Part shown: positions 36,631 through 46,526 of the stretch, piece by piece | Position numbering within the stretch: the stretch's first letter is position 1 | How the letters are laid out: each line of letters opens with the position of its first letter | Source of the DNA: Clostridia bacterium | GTDB taxonomy: Bacteria; Bacillota; Clostridia; TANB77; UBA1234 | Assembly (NCBI GenBank): GCA_017469565.1 | Contig: JAFUGC010000028.1 | Location: 1 to 64,000, forward strand | Length of the DNA: 64,000 nt | Direction: 5' to 3' | Translations under genes and position numbers: made by a program | The notes under the pieces: generated by a model | Databases searched by the model: none | Told to the model about the DNA's origin: nothing | Seen by the model: only the letters and a program-made list of their open reading frames with translations

Positions 36631-36672
36631 AAAAAGACTAGGAAGTCTCTTAAAACTTTCCTAGTCTTTTTT
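36631..36672 (+). terminator. Intrinsic terminator ending the rplJL operon
   Basis: AAAAGACTAGGAAGT pairs with ACTTTCCTAGTCTTTT (one bulge), followed by T-rich sequence. Confidence 0.88.
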
Positions 36673-36704
36673 CTATAGTATATCTATAAATTACCTAAAA
36701 TTCA

Positions 36705-36733
36705 TTGACACATACTCATAAAAAATATAAAAT
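36705..36733 (+). promoter_or_regulatory. Promoter upstream of the 36817 gene
   Basis: TTGACA 36705-36710, 17-base spacer, TAAAAT 36728-36733. Confidence 0.75.
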
Positions 36734-36745
36734 TTAAGTGTAGCT

Positions 36746-36781
36746 AAAAAACGGGCTGCTAAATTGCTCAGCCCGTTTTTT
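36746..36781 (+). terminator. Terminator-like hairpin just after the promoter (possible attenuator)
   Basis: AAAAAACGGGCTG pairs with CAGCCCGTTTTTT with a 10-base loop and seven T. It lies only about 12 bases after the -10 box and about 35 bases before the 36817 start, so it would stop transcripts in the leader unless they read through. Confidence 0.7.
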
Positions 36782-36816
36782 GCCTGATATTTCAATGGTT
36801 CGGAGGGATATGCAAA

Positions 36817-38079
36817 ATGAGTAATGCTTTTATGCCAGTGGGGGATTATGATAAAAATTTGGAATCGTCTGAAGCACTTTCTATATATGAAGGCTCAAGA
36901 TTTGTTAGATTTATAAAAGATACCTTAGCAGGGTTTAAATATGGAACAAAAAATAACCCAAAGGTGAAGGGAAATACGGTGAGCTATATTGACCAGATGG
37001 GTAGGCTTATCACGCAAGAAAAAACGGTAGTGGATGGAGAAAATCGTACTAAAATAGAAAAAATTGTGAGGAAAATTAGCACTAGTGCTAAAACAGAAGC
37101 CTTTAATTCTATTGAGGTGATAGAGAAGAAAAGAAATGATAAAAATGAGCTTTATGAACAAGTGAGAAACTTTTATCCAAGTATTGAAGATTATGAAGAG
37201 AGAGCTTATGAACCTAAAATAAGGGAAATCACCTATTATAAGAATAATGAAACATATTTAAGAAAGACTATAGAGCGTTTGATTTCTGAGGATGAAATGC
37301 GTAAAAGGTTTGAGATTGGAGCCATTAAATTAAATCCGCTTGCACCAGATAGTGTTAAAAAAGAAATTATTAAGAGTAAGATTATTTACACAGTGGACAA
37401 GCAAAAAAGGGAAAATCAAATGGATGAAAAGCTAAAACCTTTCGGAACGCATTTACAGATTAATGAAACAGAAAAAACATATATTACACTTCCTGATTTG
37501 AATCCGGAGATAGATGAGCTAAAGGAGTATGTTGGTCCAAAGGAATTTGAGAAAGATGTTATTCTTTATGCTTCCAATGAGCCAAAAGCAAGAATTGAGG
37601 AAATGGATAATATCACATTTTCTGTTGGAAAGATTCATCATATTAGCACCTCTATTGCTAATTATCCTGATAGTGAAGGAAATTATGGAGGAGAAGGTAG
37701 AGGCACTTATGCGGTTTATGATGATAAGATTTTGCATGCAACAGGAAATAAATCACTTTCTCTAGTGAGAAATAAAGATGGTAAGATTGAAGTTTCTACC
37801 AATAGTAAAAAAGATATTATTGCTAGTGCGGAACTTAGAGGAACCAAGATTGCCATGGATATTAATATCAAAGATAAAAATAAGGCTAGGGAGTTTGTGA
37901 CAGAGGTTGCAGACACATATAAAGAAAAATGGGGCATTACAAAGGGAACCACAATTGAGTATACGTTATGTGGCAATGAGGAGAATCAGTATAAGGTGAA
38001 ATATCAGGATTTGAAGAAACCCACTGCCCCTAAGAATGAGGCCAAAAATGAAAAGGTAACTGTGAAAAGTAAAAAATAA
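36817..38079 (+). CDS. Unknown Lys/Glu-rich protein
   Basis: 420 aa from ATG 36817 (GGAGGG upstream). It has no signal peptide or membrane span. Charged and hydrophilic throughout, with likely helices up to about 170 and beta-rich segments at 240-340 (ITFSVGKIHHISTSIANYP, GRGTYAVYDDKILHATGNK), and a basic, low-complexity C-terminus (APKNEAKNEKVTVKSKK). I do not recognise any domain. It is monocistronic, with its own promoter, a leader hairpin and a terminator at 38094. Confidence 0.6.
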   Translation: MSNAFMPVGDYDKNLESSEALSIYEGSRFVRFIKDTLAGFKYGTKNNPKVKGNTVSYIDQMGRLITQEKTVVDGENRTKIEKIVRKISTSAKTEAFNSIEVIEKKRNDKNELYEQVRNFYPSIEDYEERAYEPKIREITYYKNNETYLRKTIERLISEDEMRKRFEIGAIKLNPLAPDSVKKEIIKSKIIYTVDKQKRENQMDEKLKPFGTHLQINETEKTYITLPDLNPEIDELKEYVGPKEFEKDVILYASNEPKARIEEMDNITFSVGKIHHISTSIANYPDSEGNYGGEGRGTYAVYDDKILHATGNKSLSLVRNKDGKIEVSTNSKKDIIASAELRGTKIAMDINIKDKNKAREFVTEVADTYKEKWGITKGTTIEYTLCGNEENQYKVKYQDLKKPTAPKNEAKNEKVTVKSKK

Positions 38080-38093
38080 AAATTGAATGAAGG

Positions 38094-38133
38094 GTATCCA
38101 AGAAATCTCCTATATTTCTTGGATACTTTTTTG
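38094..38133 (+). terminator. Intrinsic terminator
   Basis: A 13-bp perfect stem GTATCCAAGAAAT/ATTTCTTGGATAC followed by seven T. Confidence 0.9.
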
Positions 38134-38198
38134 TTGCAAAAAAAGCTTGTAAATGATAAAATTTTTGTGTTAGGGGTAGAAAAGGAGTGAAGGTTTGC

Positions 38199-40775
38199 AT
38201 GGAAGGCTTAGAAGGCTTGACACCAATGATGAAACAATATATGGATACCAAAAATGATTATCAAGATTGTATCCTTTTATATAGGTTAGGGGATTTTTAT
38301 GAGATGTTTTTTGATGATGCTATTACGGCATCGAAAGAACTTGAAATAACGCTTACGGGAAAAGACTGTGGGCTTAAGGAAAGAGCGCCTATGTGCGGTG
38401 TGCCACATCATAGCGTGCAGAGTTATATTGCTAAGCTTGTTGCTGGTGGGCATAAGGTTGCTATTTGTGAGCAAATGGAGGATCCTGCTACGGCAAAGGG
38501 AATTGTCAAAAGAGATGTCATAAGAGTGATCACACCAGGAACAGTCATTGAGTCAAATATTTTAGAGGAAAAGAAGAATAATTATATTGCTGCTATCTTT
38601 AAAATTGGTACTTATTACGGTCTTGCTTATTCTGATGTTTCTACCGGTGAATTTTGTACCACGGAAATTACGGAAGGCAATAACTTTAATAAACTTTTGA
38701 ATGAATTAGTAAGATTTTCACCGGCGGAAATTGTGGCAAACAGTGAATTATATGCATCAGTGAGTGAGATGAAAGAAATTTCGGAAAAGATGAATACTTA
38801 TATCACCTTGGGAAATACAGAGGAAGAGGAAATAGAAGTATCTGGCTTTGAAAATTTAGAAAAATTACCTTATGCAAAAGAAGCTACCAAGCTGTTATTT
38901 GGTTATATCAAAGAAACGCAAAAAGTAGATATGAAGCATATTTCTAAGATTGAGTATTATAACGTTACTCAATATATGGCGCTTGATGCGATTGCAAGGA
39001 GAAATTTGGAACTTACAGAAACAATTAGGGATAGAAACAAAAGAGGCAGTCTTTTGTGGGTCCTTGATAAAACTTCTACTTCTATGGGCGGCAGGCTTTT
39101 GAGACGCTGGATTGAAAAGCCACTCATGGATACGGAAGAAATAGGGAGAAGGCTTGATGGCGTTGAGGAGTTAAAAAACTCTAGTATGAAGCGTGGAGAG
39201 CTAATAGAAGTGCTAAAGAAAGTTTATGATATTGAAAGACTTACGGGAAAGGTAGCCTACGGTACTGTTAATGCAAAAGATTTAGTATCTCTTAAGAATT
39301 CTTTATTAATGCTTCCATCGCTAAAAGACTTATTGCAAGATACTAAATCATCCGTGTTAAAGGAACTTTATCTTGGACTAGATACATTAGAAGATGTGGC
39401 AACATTGATTGATAATGCCATTGTGGATGATCCACCAGTGAGTGTTAAAGAAGGTGGCATTATTAAACCTTCTTTTGATGAAGAAGTAAAAAAATTAAGA
39501 ACTGCTTCTACAGAAGGAAAGAACTGGGTAGTTGCTTTAGAGGCAAAGGAAAAAGAGCTTACGGGGATTAAGAACTTAAAAGTTGGTTTTAATAAGGTGT
39601 TTGGTTATTATATTGAGGTATCAAAATCTAATGTTGGCATGGTGCCTGATAGATATACGAGAAAGCAAACACTAACTACAGGGGAAAGGTATATTACGCA
39701 AGAACTAAAAGATATTGAAAGTACTATCCTGGGTGCAGAGGATAAAGTGATTAATCTAGAATATGAGATTTTTGTCAAGGTGAGAGAGTCTATTGAAAAA
39801 CAAATAAAAAGGCTTCAACAGAGCAGTTTTGCGGTTTCTAATATAGATGTACTTTGTTCCCTTGCAGAAGTTGCGGATAAGTATGATTACAAAAGACCTA
39901 TCGTTGATGAATCAGATGATATCATCATTCAAGATGGAAGACACCCTGTGGTGGAAAGATTAATTCCAATGGGGAGTTTTGTACCAAATGATACCGTGTT
40001 AAATGAAACAGAGGATAGGATTAATATTATTACTGGTCCTAATATGGCAGGAAAATCCACCTATATGCGTCAGGTTGCCTTAATTACTTTAATGGCACAA
40101 ATTGGCTCTTTTGTTCCGGCAGAGAGTGCTAAAATTGGTATTGTAGATAGAATTTTCACAAGAGTAGGAGCTTCAGACGATTTGGCATCGGGACAGTCCA
40201 CTTTTATGGTGGAGATGAATGAGGTGGCAAACATCATATCAAATGCCACAAAGAGGAGTTTATTAATCTTAGATGAGATTGGTAGAGGAACTTCTACCTT
40301 TGATGGATTATCTATTGCATGGGCAGTAGTGGAACATATTGCGGATACTAATAAGATTGGTGCTAGAACGCTTTTTGCTACACATTATCATGAACTAACA
40401 GAACTAGAAGATAAAATTGAAGGTGTGAAAAATTATTGCATCGCTGTGAAAGAAAAAGGAGAAGATGTCATCTTCTTGAGAAGAATCATCCGTGGTGGTG
40501 CAGATGAGAGCTATGGGGTACATGTTGCCAAACTTGCTGGAATACCAAATAATGTTACCACAAGGGCAAACCAAATTTTAAAAACATTGAAAGAAAATAA
40601 TTTCATTCATAAAAGTGAAAAAGAAAATAAAAAGGCTTATGCGATGCAGAGCCAATATGACTTATTTAATTATAAGCTTGGAGAAATTGCCTCAGAGATT
40701 GATAAAATTAATGTCAATGAGCTTACGCCAATTGAGGCACTAAACACGCTAGTGAGATTAAAGACGAAACTTTAA
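38199..40775 (+). CDS. mutS: DNA mismatch repair protein MutS
   Basis: 858 aa from ATG 38199 with AAAGGAG upstream (GTG 38187 overlaps the SD). It has the N-terminal mismatch-reading domain with GDFYEMFFDDA, Walker A GPNMAGKST, FMVEMNEVANI, Walker B LLILDEIGRGTSTFDG and FATHYHELTELE. It recognises mismatches as a dimer and recruits MutL, which is encoded next. Confidence 0.97.
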   Translation: MEGLEGLTPMMKQYMDTKNDYQDCILLYRLGDFYEMFFDDAITASKELEITLTGKDCGLKERAPMCGVPHHSVQSYIAKLVAGGHKVAICEQMEDPATAKGIVKRDVIRVITPGTVIESNILEEKKNNYIAAIFKIGTYYGLAYSDVSTGEFCTTEITEGNNFNKLLNELVRFSPAEIVANSELYASVSEMKEISEKMNTYITLGNTEEEEIEVSGFENLEKLPYAKEATKLLFGYIKETQKVDMKHISKIEYYNVTQYMALDAIARRNLELTETIRDRNKRGSLLWVLDKTSTSMGGRLLRRWIEKPLMDTEEIGRRLDGVEELKNSSMKRGELIEVLKKVYDIERLTGKVAYGTVNAKDLVSLKNSLLMLPSLKDLLQDTKSSVLKELYLGLDTLEDVATLIDNAIVDDPPVSVKEGGIIKPSFDEEVKKLRTASTEGKNWVVALEAKEKELTGIKNLKVGFNKVFGYYIEVSKSNVGMVPDRYTRKQTLTTGERYITQELKDIESTILGAEDKVINLEYEIFVKVRESIEKQIKRLQQSSFAVSNIDVLCSLAEVADKYDYKRPIVDESDDIIIQDGRHPVVERLIPMGSFVPNDTVLNETEDRINIITGPNMAGKSTYMRQVALITLMAQIGSFVPAESAKIGIVDRIFTRVGASDDLASGQSTFMVEMNEVANIISNATKRSLLILDEIGRGTSTFDGLSIAWAVVEHIADTNKIGARTLFATHYHELTELEDKIEGVKNYCIAVKEKGEDVIFLRRIIRGGADESYGVHVAKLAGIPNNVTTRANQILKTLKENNFIHKSEKENKKAYAMQSQYDLFNYKLGEIASEIDKINVNELTPIEALNTLVRLKTKL

Positions 40776-40814
40776 TTTGAAAGAATTCGTTAAGCGGAAT
40801 CTGTCAAGAAGAAA

Positions 40815-40844
40815 CCGTCAAGAAGGGACAACCATTTTTGACGG
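40815..40844. repeat. GGGACA-core hairpin between mutS and mutL
   Basis: CCGTCAA(GAA) pairs with (TTT)TTGACGG around a GGGACAACCA loop. A direct repeat GTCAAGAAG overlaps its left arm (40803 and 40817). It is a member of the dispersed family. Confidence 0.55.
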
Positions 40845-40882
40845 ATTAAGGATAAGGATAAAACGAAAGAGGAGGGAGTAAT

Positions 40883-42976
40883 TTGGGAAGTATCGTACTA
40901 TTAGATGAATTAACAATTAATCAGATTGCTGCAGGTGAGGTAATTGAGAGACCTGCAAATGTAGTGAAGGAGCTTGTTGAAAATTCACTAGATGCTGGAG
41001 CGACCTCGGTGACAGTTGAAATTGAAAATGGTGGTATTACTTTAATTAGGATTACAGATAACGGTAAGGGAATTGCTCCTGATGATGTGGAGCTTGCATT
41101 TGAAAGGCATGCTACAAGTAAAATAAGAAGAGCGGAAGATTTGATAAAGGTTTCTACCATGGGCTTTAGAGGTGAGGCTTTAGCTAGTATTGCGGCTATT
41201 GCAAAAGTGGAACTTGTAACGAGAACCAAAGATTCAGAAATGGGAACCAAAATTGTGGTAGAAGGTGGAGATATTCTTTCTAAAGAAGAATGTGGTGCGC
41301 CTTTTGGAACCACTATTACTATTAGAGAATTGTTCTTTAATACTCCTGTTAGATATAAATTCTTGAAGAAGGATTTTACAGAGGGTGGTTATATTGAAAC
41401 GGCAGTAGAGAGGATTGCACTGATTAATCCTGATGTTGCCTTTAAACTAATTAATAATAGAAAAGAAGTTATACGCACAAGCGGAAGCGCTAGTATGACA
41501 GATGTTGTTTATAATGTCTTTGGAAAAGATATTGCACAAAATATTGTAGATGTGAATTTTGAATTTGAAAATATTAAGGTGACAGGAGTTGTTGGAAAGC
41601 CTGAGATTGCTCGCTCTAATAGATCAAATCAATTATTCTATGTAAATGGAAGATTTATTAAGGATAAGACTTTATCTGCTGCAACAGAAGAGGCATATAG
41701 GACTTTAATTCCTCATGGAAAATTTGGTTTTTGTGTTTTAAACATACAGCTTCCTGCAGAACTTGTGGATGTGAACGTACATCCTGCAAAATTGGAAGTC
41801 AGGTTTTCGGAAGAAGGGAAAGTTTTTAAGGCGGTGCATTATGCCATCAAGAATACGCTTTTAGGGGCGGATTTAATTAGAGAAGATAAAAGAATTGATG
41901 GCACGCCAAATGAACCAGTAAAAGAAAATACCACAAAGTTTGATACAAGTGCTGTTGCAGGTAGTGCTTTCTCAATGGGAGAGGCTTTATATAATCCTGA
42001 AGGAAAGAAATCAGTTCATGATTACAAAACAAGTATCACTTCAGATACAAATGTGATTCCATTAGAAGATTTGAAAAAAGAGAAGAGATCTTTATTCAAT
42101 TTATTTAAAGGAAAAGCTGAGACGGAAGTAGATGAGGAGACCTCACTAGAGAAAGAATATGTTATCGAAGTGGAAGAGACGAATTCTGATAACAATTCGA
42201 TTATTCAAAAAATGGAGGAAGAGGAGAATAAATCTGTTCAGAAACGCTTTGCGGATGCTGTTGAGATTGAGGATCCGAATATCTTAGAAAATTTAAAAGT
42301 AGAGAATATTACGTCTTCGGATAAGGGGGACGTAGAGGGGAATGAAACGCAAGAAATAAAAAGTTTCTATGAGCAAGATTTTAATGAGAAGGCACCAATT
42401 CCAGAATATGAAATACTGGGTGTTGCTTTTAATACATACATCTTTATTCAATTAGATGATGATGTATATATCTTAGACCAACATGCGGCTCACGAGAGAG
42501 TTTTATTTGAAAAGATAAGGGAAAATTTTTACCGCGCGGGCGGAAAAGAAACGCAGATGCTATTATTACCAGATATTTTGGAAGTTTCCAAAAAAGATAT
42601 GCACATGATTAAAAATCATTTAGACTTGTTTGAACAAGCGGGTTTTGCTATTGAGGAGTTTGGTGAAAATACCATCAAAATTAATGGCGTTCCTGCCATC
42701 TGCTTTGAGATGAATACGAAAGATTTATTCATGGATATTTTGGATGGAATCGATATTACTAATAGAACCAATGCACATGATATCGAGCAAAAGTTTATTG
42801 CTACTGTTGCTTGTAAGGCTGCAGTGAAAGCAAATATGAAACTTGATATCAAAGAAATAAGAGGACTATTGGATCAGTTAATGCTAATAGAAAATCCTTT
42901 TACTTGTCCACACGGAAGACCAACAGCGATAAGAATTTCTAAGACAGAAATTGAAAAGAAATTTGAGAGGAGATAA
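40883..42976 (+). CDS. mutL: DNA mismatch repair protein MutL
   Basis: 697 aa from TTG 40883, with GAGGAGGG well placed upstream. N-terminal GHKL ATPase: LDELTINQIAAGEVIERPANVVKELVENSLDAGA, DNGKGI, GFRGEALASI. Variable acidic linker about 330-500. The C-terminal domain has the endonuclease motif DQHAAHERVLFE and the ACKAA and CPHGRP motifs. So it is a nicking MutL, as in organisms without MutH. Confidence 0.97.
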   Translation: MGSIVLLDELTINQIAAGEVIERPANVVKELVENSLDAGATSVTVEIENGGITLIRITDNGKGIAPDDVELAFERHATSKIRRAEDLIKVSTMGFRGEALASIAAIAKVELVTRTKDSEMGTKIVVEGGDILSKEECGAPFGTTITIRELFFNTPVRYKFLKKDFTEGGYIETAVERIALINPDVAFKLINNRKEVIRTSGSASMTDVVYNVFGKDIAQNIVDVNFEFENIKVTGVVGKPEIARSNRSNQLFYVNGRFIKDKTLSAATEEAYRTLIPHGKFGFCVLNIQLPAELVDVNVHPAKLEVRFSEEGKVFKAVHYAIKNTLLGADLIREDKRIDGTPNEPVKENTTKFDTSAVAGSAFSMGEALYNPEGKKSVHDYKTSITSDTNVIPLEDLKKEKRSLFNLFKGKAETEVDEETSLEKEYVIEVEETNSDNNSIIQKMEEEENKSVQKRFADAVEIEDPNILENLKVENITSSDKGDVEGNETQEIKSFYEQDFNEKAPIPEYEILGVAFNTYIFIQLDDDVYILDQHAAHERVLFEKIRENFYRAGGKETQMLLLPDILEVSKKDMHMIKNHLDLFEQAGFAIEEFGENTIKINGVPAICFEMNTKDLFMDILDGIDITNRTNAHDIEQKFIATVACKAAVKANMKLDIKEIRGLLDQLMLIENPFTCPHGRPTAIRISKTEIEKKFERR

Positions 42977-42985
42977 AAAATTTTA

Positions 42986-43888
42986 GTGAAACCAAAAGTA
43001 ATTGTGATTGTGGGTCCAACAGCTTCTGGGAAAACCTCTGCATCGATTAAACTGGCAAAATTAATAGATGGAGAGATCATTTCTGCGGATTCTATGCAAA
43101 TATATCAACACATGGATATTGGTACTGCAAAGCCCACATTAGATGAAATGAATGGAATTAAACATTATTTAATTAGTGTTATTTCTCCGGAAGAAAACTT
43201 CAATGTGACACTGTACAAAAAAGAGGCTGAGAATGCAATGAAAGACATTTTCGCAAAAGGAAAAATTCCTATTATTGTTGGCGGAACGGGTTTGTATGTC
43301 AGTACTTTAATCAATGGGATTGAGTTTTCTGAAGTTGAGGAGGATAAAGAATATAGAGCCGAAATGGAAAGGCTTGCTGAGGAAAAGGGAAATGATTATT
43401 TGCATGAAATGTTAGCAAAGGTAGATAAAGCGGCTGCCGAGAATATTAATGCTAATAATGTAAGAAGAGTCATCAGGGCGCTTGAAATATATAGATTAAC
43501 TGGAAAAACAAAAACGCAGTTAGATGAAGAATCAAGAAAAGAATTGGCGTATGATTATATGGTTTATGGCATAGAAACGCCTAGAGAAGAGTTATATGAA
43601 AGAATCAATGTAAGGGTAGATAAAATGCTGGAAGATGGATTGGTTCAAGAAGTGAAAACGTTAAACTCGAAATATAAAATGTCAAAGACTGCCCTTCAAG
43701 GTTTGGGGTATAAGGAAGTAATAGAATACTTAGAGGGACAAATATCGTATGATGAAATGGTTTCAAAAATAAAGCAGGAAAGCAGAAGATATGCTAAAAG
43801 GCAGCTTACATGGTTTAGAAGGGAAAAGCAAATAAAATGGTGCAGGCTAGATGCTATTGTCAGTACAATTGTTAACGATTTATCATAG
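42986..43888 (+). CDS. miaA: tRNA dimethylallyltransferase MiaA
   Basis: 300 aa from GTG 42986, GAGGAGAT upstream, 9 bases after mutL. P-loop GPTASGKTSASIKLA near the N-terminus, SADSMQIYQHMDIGTAKP, and a C-terminal RYAKRQLTWFRR motif. It isopentenylates A37 of tRNAs that read UNN codons. The mutS-mutL-miaA order is common in Firmicutes. Confidence 0.96.
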   Translation: MKPKVIVIVGPTASGKTSASIKLAKLIDGEIISADSMQIYQHMDIGTAKPTLDEMNGIKHYLISVISPEENFNVTLYKKEAENAMKDIFAKGKIPIIVGGTGLYVSTLINGIEFSEVEEDKEYRAEMERLAEEKGNDYLHEMLAKVDKAAAENINANNVRRVIRALEIYRLTGKTKTQLDEESRKELAYDYMVYGIETPREELYERINVRVDKMLEDGLVQEVKTLNSKYKMSKTALQGLGYKEVIEYLEGQISYDEMVSKIKQESRRYAKRQLTWFRREKQIKWCRLDAIVSTIVNDLS

Positions 43889-43959
43889 GTTGATTGTCAT
43901 GATTTTATAGAGTTATAGCGATACAATTGGCAAAAAATAAAAGCTTTTGGGGGTGAATT

Positions 43960-45309
43960 ATGGCGGCAGAGCAAAAGAAAAAAGTGATTCAAAACATTGC
44001 GCTTGTGATTATATCGATTGTAATTATCATAATTATCTATTTTATTGTTTCTATCGTCCGCCTATTCCAAAAACCTGTAGATACAGTAATGGTAAAAAAA
44101 GGTGAGCTTATTAATTATGAAGAGGTAACAGGTTATATCATACGCGATGAAGAGATTGTTGATACAACAGAATATGATGGAACAGTAAAATCGGAAATGG
44201 AGGATGCTACACGAGTTTCTAGGGGATCTGCTATTATGACATTTGTTTCAAAATCGGAACAGCAGATTGTAGATAAAATTGCTATCTTAGATGAAAAGAT
44301 AGATAAAGCGATAGAAAGTAAGCAAACCATTTTCACGAATGATGTAAAGGCATTAGATGCGGAAATTGAAACAAGTATCTATTCTAATATAAAAGAAAAT
44401 CATAATTTAAATTCGATTAAAGAATATAAAAAGTATTTAAATGAAAAGATTGAAAAAAAGGCTAAAATTGTTGGAGAGCTTAGTCCTGCTGGTTCAGAAT
44501 TAAAAAATTTAATGAATGAAAGAACAGCTTATGAAAAGGAACTAAACGATTCTGAAAAATTGTTATTAGCACCAAAGGCGGGGCTTGTGTCTTATAGAGT
44601 AGATAATCTAGAAAATGTATTGACTAGTAGCAGCATTTCAACATTAACATCAAAAGACTTATCAAACATTAAAGTGGCATTAAATCAAGTGATACCAGTT
44701 AATTTGAATCGCGTAAAAATCATCGATAATTTTGAATGTTATATTGCAGTTCCTATGAAATCAAAGGAAGCATATGAGGCAAAACTGAATGATACTATTT
44801 ATTTAAGATTTAAAAATACGGGTGACTCTTTAATACCTGCCACCGTAGAATATATCTCAAAAGAGGAAGACTGTATTTTATTGGTGTTTAAATTAAAAAC
44901 AAATATAGAAGAACTAACTAAGTATCGAAAAATTGGATTAGACGTGGTATGGTGGAGTTATACAGGATTAAAAGTAAGTAAGGATACCATCTTCGATACT
45001 GCAGTTACAGTGACGCAGTTCAATGATGAAATTTTAGCAAATAGTGGTGAGAGTAGTGACGAGAGTGGAGAATTTGATGATACGCCATTGCAAGTCACAT
45101 CCCAAACAGTAATGATTCCTACTGTAACAATCAAGAAACCATATGGTATATATGATGTTTTTGTAAAAGTGCTAAGGGAGACATCTGATTTTGTAATTAT
45201 TGATAATTACAAAGATTCTGAATTACTCGAGATGGGTATTTCTGAAGAGGTAGTGGCAGGAAGAAATACCATCAAGATGTATGATGAATGTGTGGTACAA
45301 GGCGGATGA
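43960..45309 (+). CDS. HlyD-like membrane-fusion / adaptor protein
   Basis: 449 aa. One N-terminal span (about 10-32), a lipoyl-like beta segment YEEVTGYIIRDEE, an acidic coiled-coil hairpin about 100-200 (DKIAILDEKIDKAIESK), then beta-rich adaptor segments. The Clostridia homologues are annotated HlyD-family adaptor proteins and usually lie before the ylmE-sepF block; their role is not established. A Ser/Glu-rich insert (SGESSDESGEF) is near residue 365. Confidence 0.72.
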   Translation: MAAEQKKKVIQNIALVIISIVIIIIIYFIVSIVRLFQKPVDTVMVKKGELINYEEVTGYIIRDEEIVDTTEYDGTVKSEMEDATRVSRGSAIMTFVSKSEQQIVDKIAILDEKIDKAIESKQTIFTNDVKALDAEIETSIYSNIKENHNLNSIKEYKKYLNEKIEKKAKIVGELSPAGSELKNLMNERTAYEKELNDSEKLLLAPKAGLVSYRVDNLENVLTSSSISTLTSKDLSNIKVALNQVIPVNLNRVKIIDNFECYIAVPMKSKEAYEAKLNDTIYLRFKNTGDSLIPATVEYISKEEDCILLVFKLKTNIEELTKYRKIGLDVVWWSYTGLKVSKDTIFDTAVTVTQFNDEILANSGESSDESGEFDDTPLQVTSQTVMIPTVTIKKPYGIYDVFVKVLRETSDFVIIDNYKDSELLEMGISEEVVAGRNTIKMYDECVVQGG

Positions 45310-45364
45310 TTGTTACATGAGTGTTACAGCTTTATTAAATTAAAATTACAAATGCCCAATTTGT

Positions 45365-45393
45365 TTGACATTGATTTTTGATATTAATAAAAT
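45365..45393 (+). promoter_or_regulatory. Promoter of sepF-divIVA
   Basis: TTGACA 45365-45370, 17-base spacer, TAAAAT 45388-45393. Confidence 0.75.
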
Positions 45394-45440
45394 ATAAGCA
45401 TACAAAAGATGAGAAGAAAGTTTTTGAGGAGGTTATTCTA

Positions 45441-45902
45441 GTGGGAAATAAATTCATGAATAAGTTTTGGGAAATGATTGGTGTAAATGATGGTGAAGAT
45501 GATGAGGCATACGAGTATGCAGATACAGAAACAACTACTCCATATGTAGAAGAAAAGGAGCAAGTTTCACCTACTACAAATAAAAGAAATAAGGTTGTTG
45601 GAATGCCTGGAATGCAACAAGTAAAGGTTGTGATTTCTCAGCCAAGCACTTTTGAACAATCAGAAGAGATTTGTGAACATCTAAAAGAGAAGAAGTCAGT
45701 GATTATGAATCTAGAATATGTGAATAAAGATGTTGCTAGAAGAATTATAGATTTCGTTGGTGGCGCTGCTTATGCATTAGATGGTAACATGCAAAAAATC
45801 TCTAACTCAATATTTTTAGTTGCACCATTTAACTATGAAATCACAAATGAAGTAATGAAGGAAGACATTAAAAATAAATTGTCTGTTTCATGGATAAAAT
45901 AG
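45441..45902 (+). CDS. sepF: Cell-division protein SepF
   Basis: 153 aa from GTG 45441, with GAGGAGG about nine bases upstream; the frame opens at 45378 but the first 21 codons precede the SD. It has an N-terminal membrane-targeting helix NKFMNKFWEMIGVND, an acidic linker, then the SepF core (QVKVVISQPSTFEQSEEICEHLKEKKSVIMNLEYVNKDVARRIIDFVGGAAYALDG type, residues about 65-130). It bundles FtsZ at the septum. Its partners ylmE and ylmG are missing from the locus. Confidence 0.92.
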   Translation: MGNKFMNKFWEMIGVNDGEDDEAYEYADTETTTPYVEEKEQVSPTTNKRNKVVGMPGMQQVKVVISQPSTFEQSEEICEHLKEKKSVIMNLEYVNKDVARRIIDFVGGAAYALDGNMQKISNSIFLVAPFNYEITNEVMKEDIKNKLSVSWIK

Positions 45903-45926
45903 TGTAATTTAAGAGGAGGAAGGAAC

Positions 45927-46385
45927 ATGTTAACTCCGTTAGAAATAGAAAATAAAACTTTTAATAAGCAAATGATGAATGGATATAGCACGAATGAAGT
46001 GCATGAGTTCATGAATACATTGCTAAAAGATTATGAAACACTTTATAAAGAGAATATTGAATACAAGGATAAAATAGCTGTTTTAAATCAGGGGATTCAG
46101 CATTACAAGTCCATTGAGGATACTCTTCAAAATGCACTTGTAGTGGCACAGGGAACAGCTGAAACTGTCAAACAAAATGCAAAAGTAGAAGCGGATAATA
46201 TTCTAAAGCAAGCAGAATTAAATGCAACCAAATCGGTAGATGAGATAAAAAAGCAAATTACGGAAAAAGAGTTGCAGTTAAATGAGGCACAAAAACAGTT
46301 TGATGTTTATAAGGCTAAGATGGAAGCATTATTAATATCCCAACTAGAATTATTAAAAGATATGAATAAAGATGAAGAACAATAA
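45927..46385 (+). CDS. divIVA: DivIVA-family protein
   Basis: 152 aa. N-terminal LTPLEIENKTFNKQMMNGYSTNEVHEFM (membrane-curvature binding) and a long coiled coil rich in K, E and Q. It marks poles or the septum and acts with the division machinery. It is 24 bases after sepF and ends at a terminator. Confidence 0.9.
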   Translation: MLTPLEIENKTFNKQMMNGYSTNEVHEFMNTLLKDYETLYKENIEYKDKIAVLNQGIQHYKSIEDTLQNALVVAQGTAETVKQNAKVEADNILKQAELNATKSVDEIKKQITEKELQLNEAQKQFDVYKAKMEALLISQLELLKDMNKDEEQ

Positions 46386-46390
46386 AAATA

Positions 46391-46429
46391 AAACCGGTTG
46401 ATGGCAGTCCTATCACCGGTTTCTTTTTT
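46391..46429 (+). terminator. Intrinsic terminator
   Basis: AAACCGGTTGAT pairs with ATCACCGGTTT, followed by T-rich sequence. Confidence 0.85.
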
Positions 46430-46462
46430 GTATGAATTTATGATGAAAAAATTGTTTTTTAG

Positions 46463-46491
46463 TTGACTAAGAATCAGAAATCAAATAAACT
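46463..46491 (+). promoter_or_regulatory. Promoter of the cyclophilin gene
   Basis: TTGACT 46463-46468, 17-base spacer, TAAACT 46486-46491. Confidence 0.55.
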
Positions 46492-46526
46492 AAATATGCG
46501 ATTATTTTGAAAGGATGGAGGATAAA

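Noticed and set aside
45378-45440. 21-residue N-terminal extension of SepF
   Set aside because: The extension lies before the GAGGAGG site and overlaps the promoter region; GTG 45441 fits.
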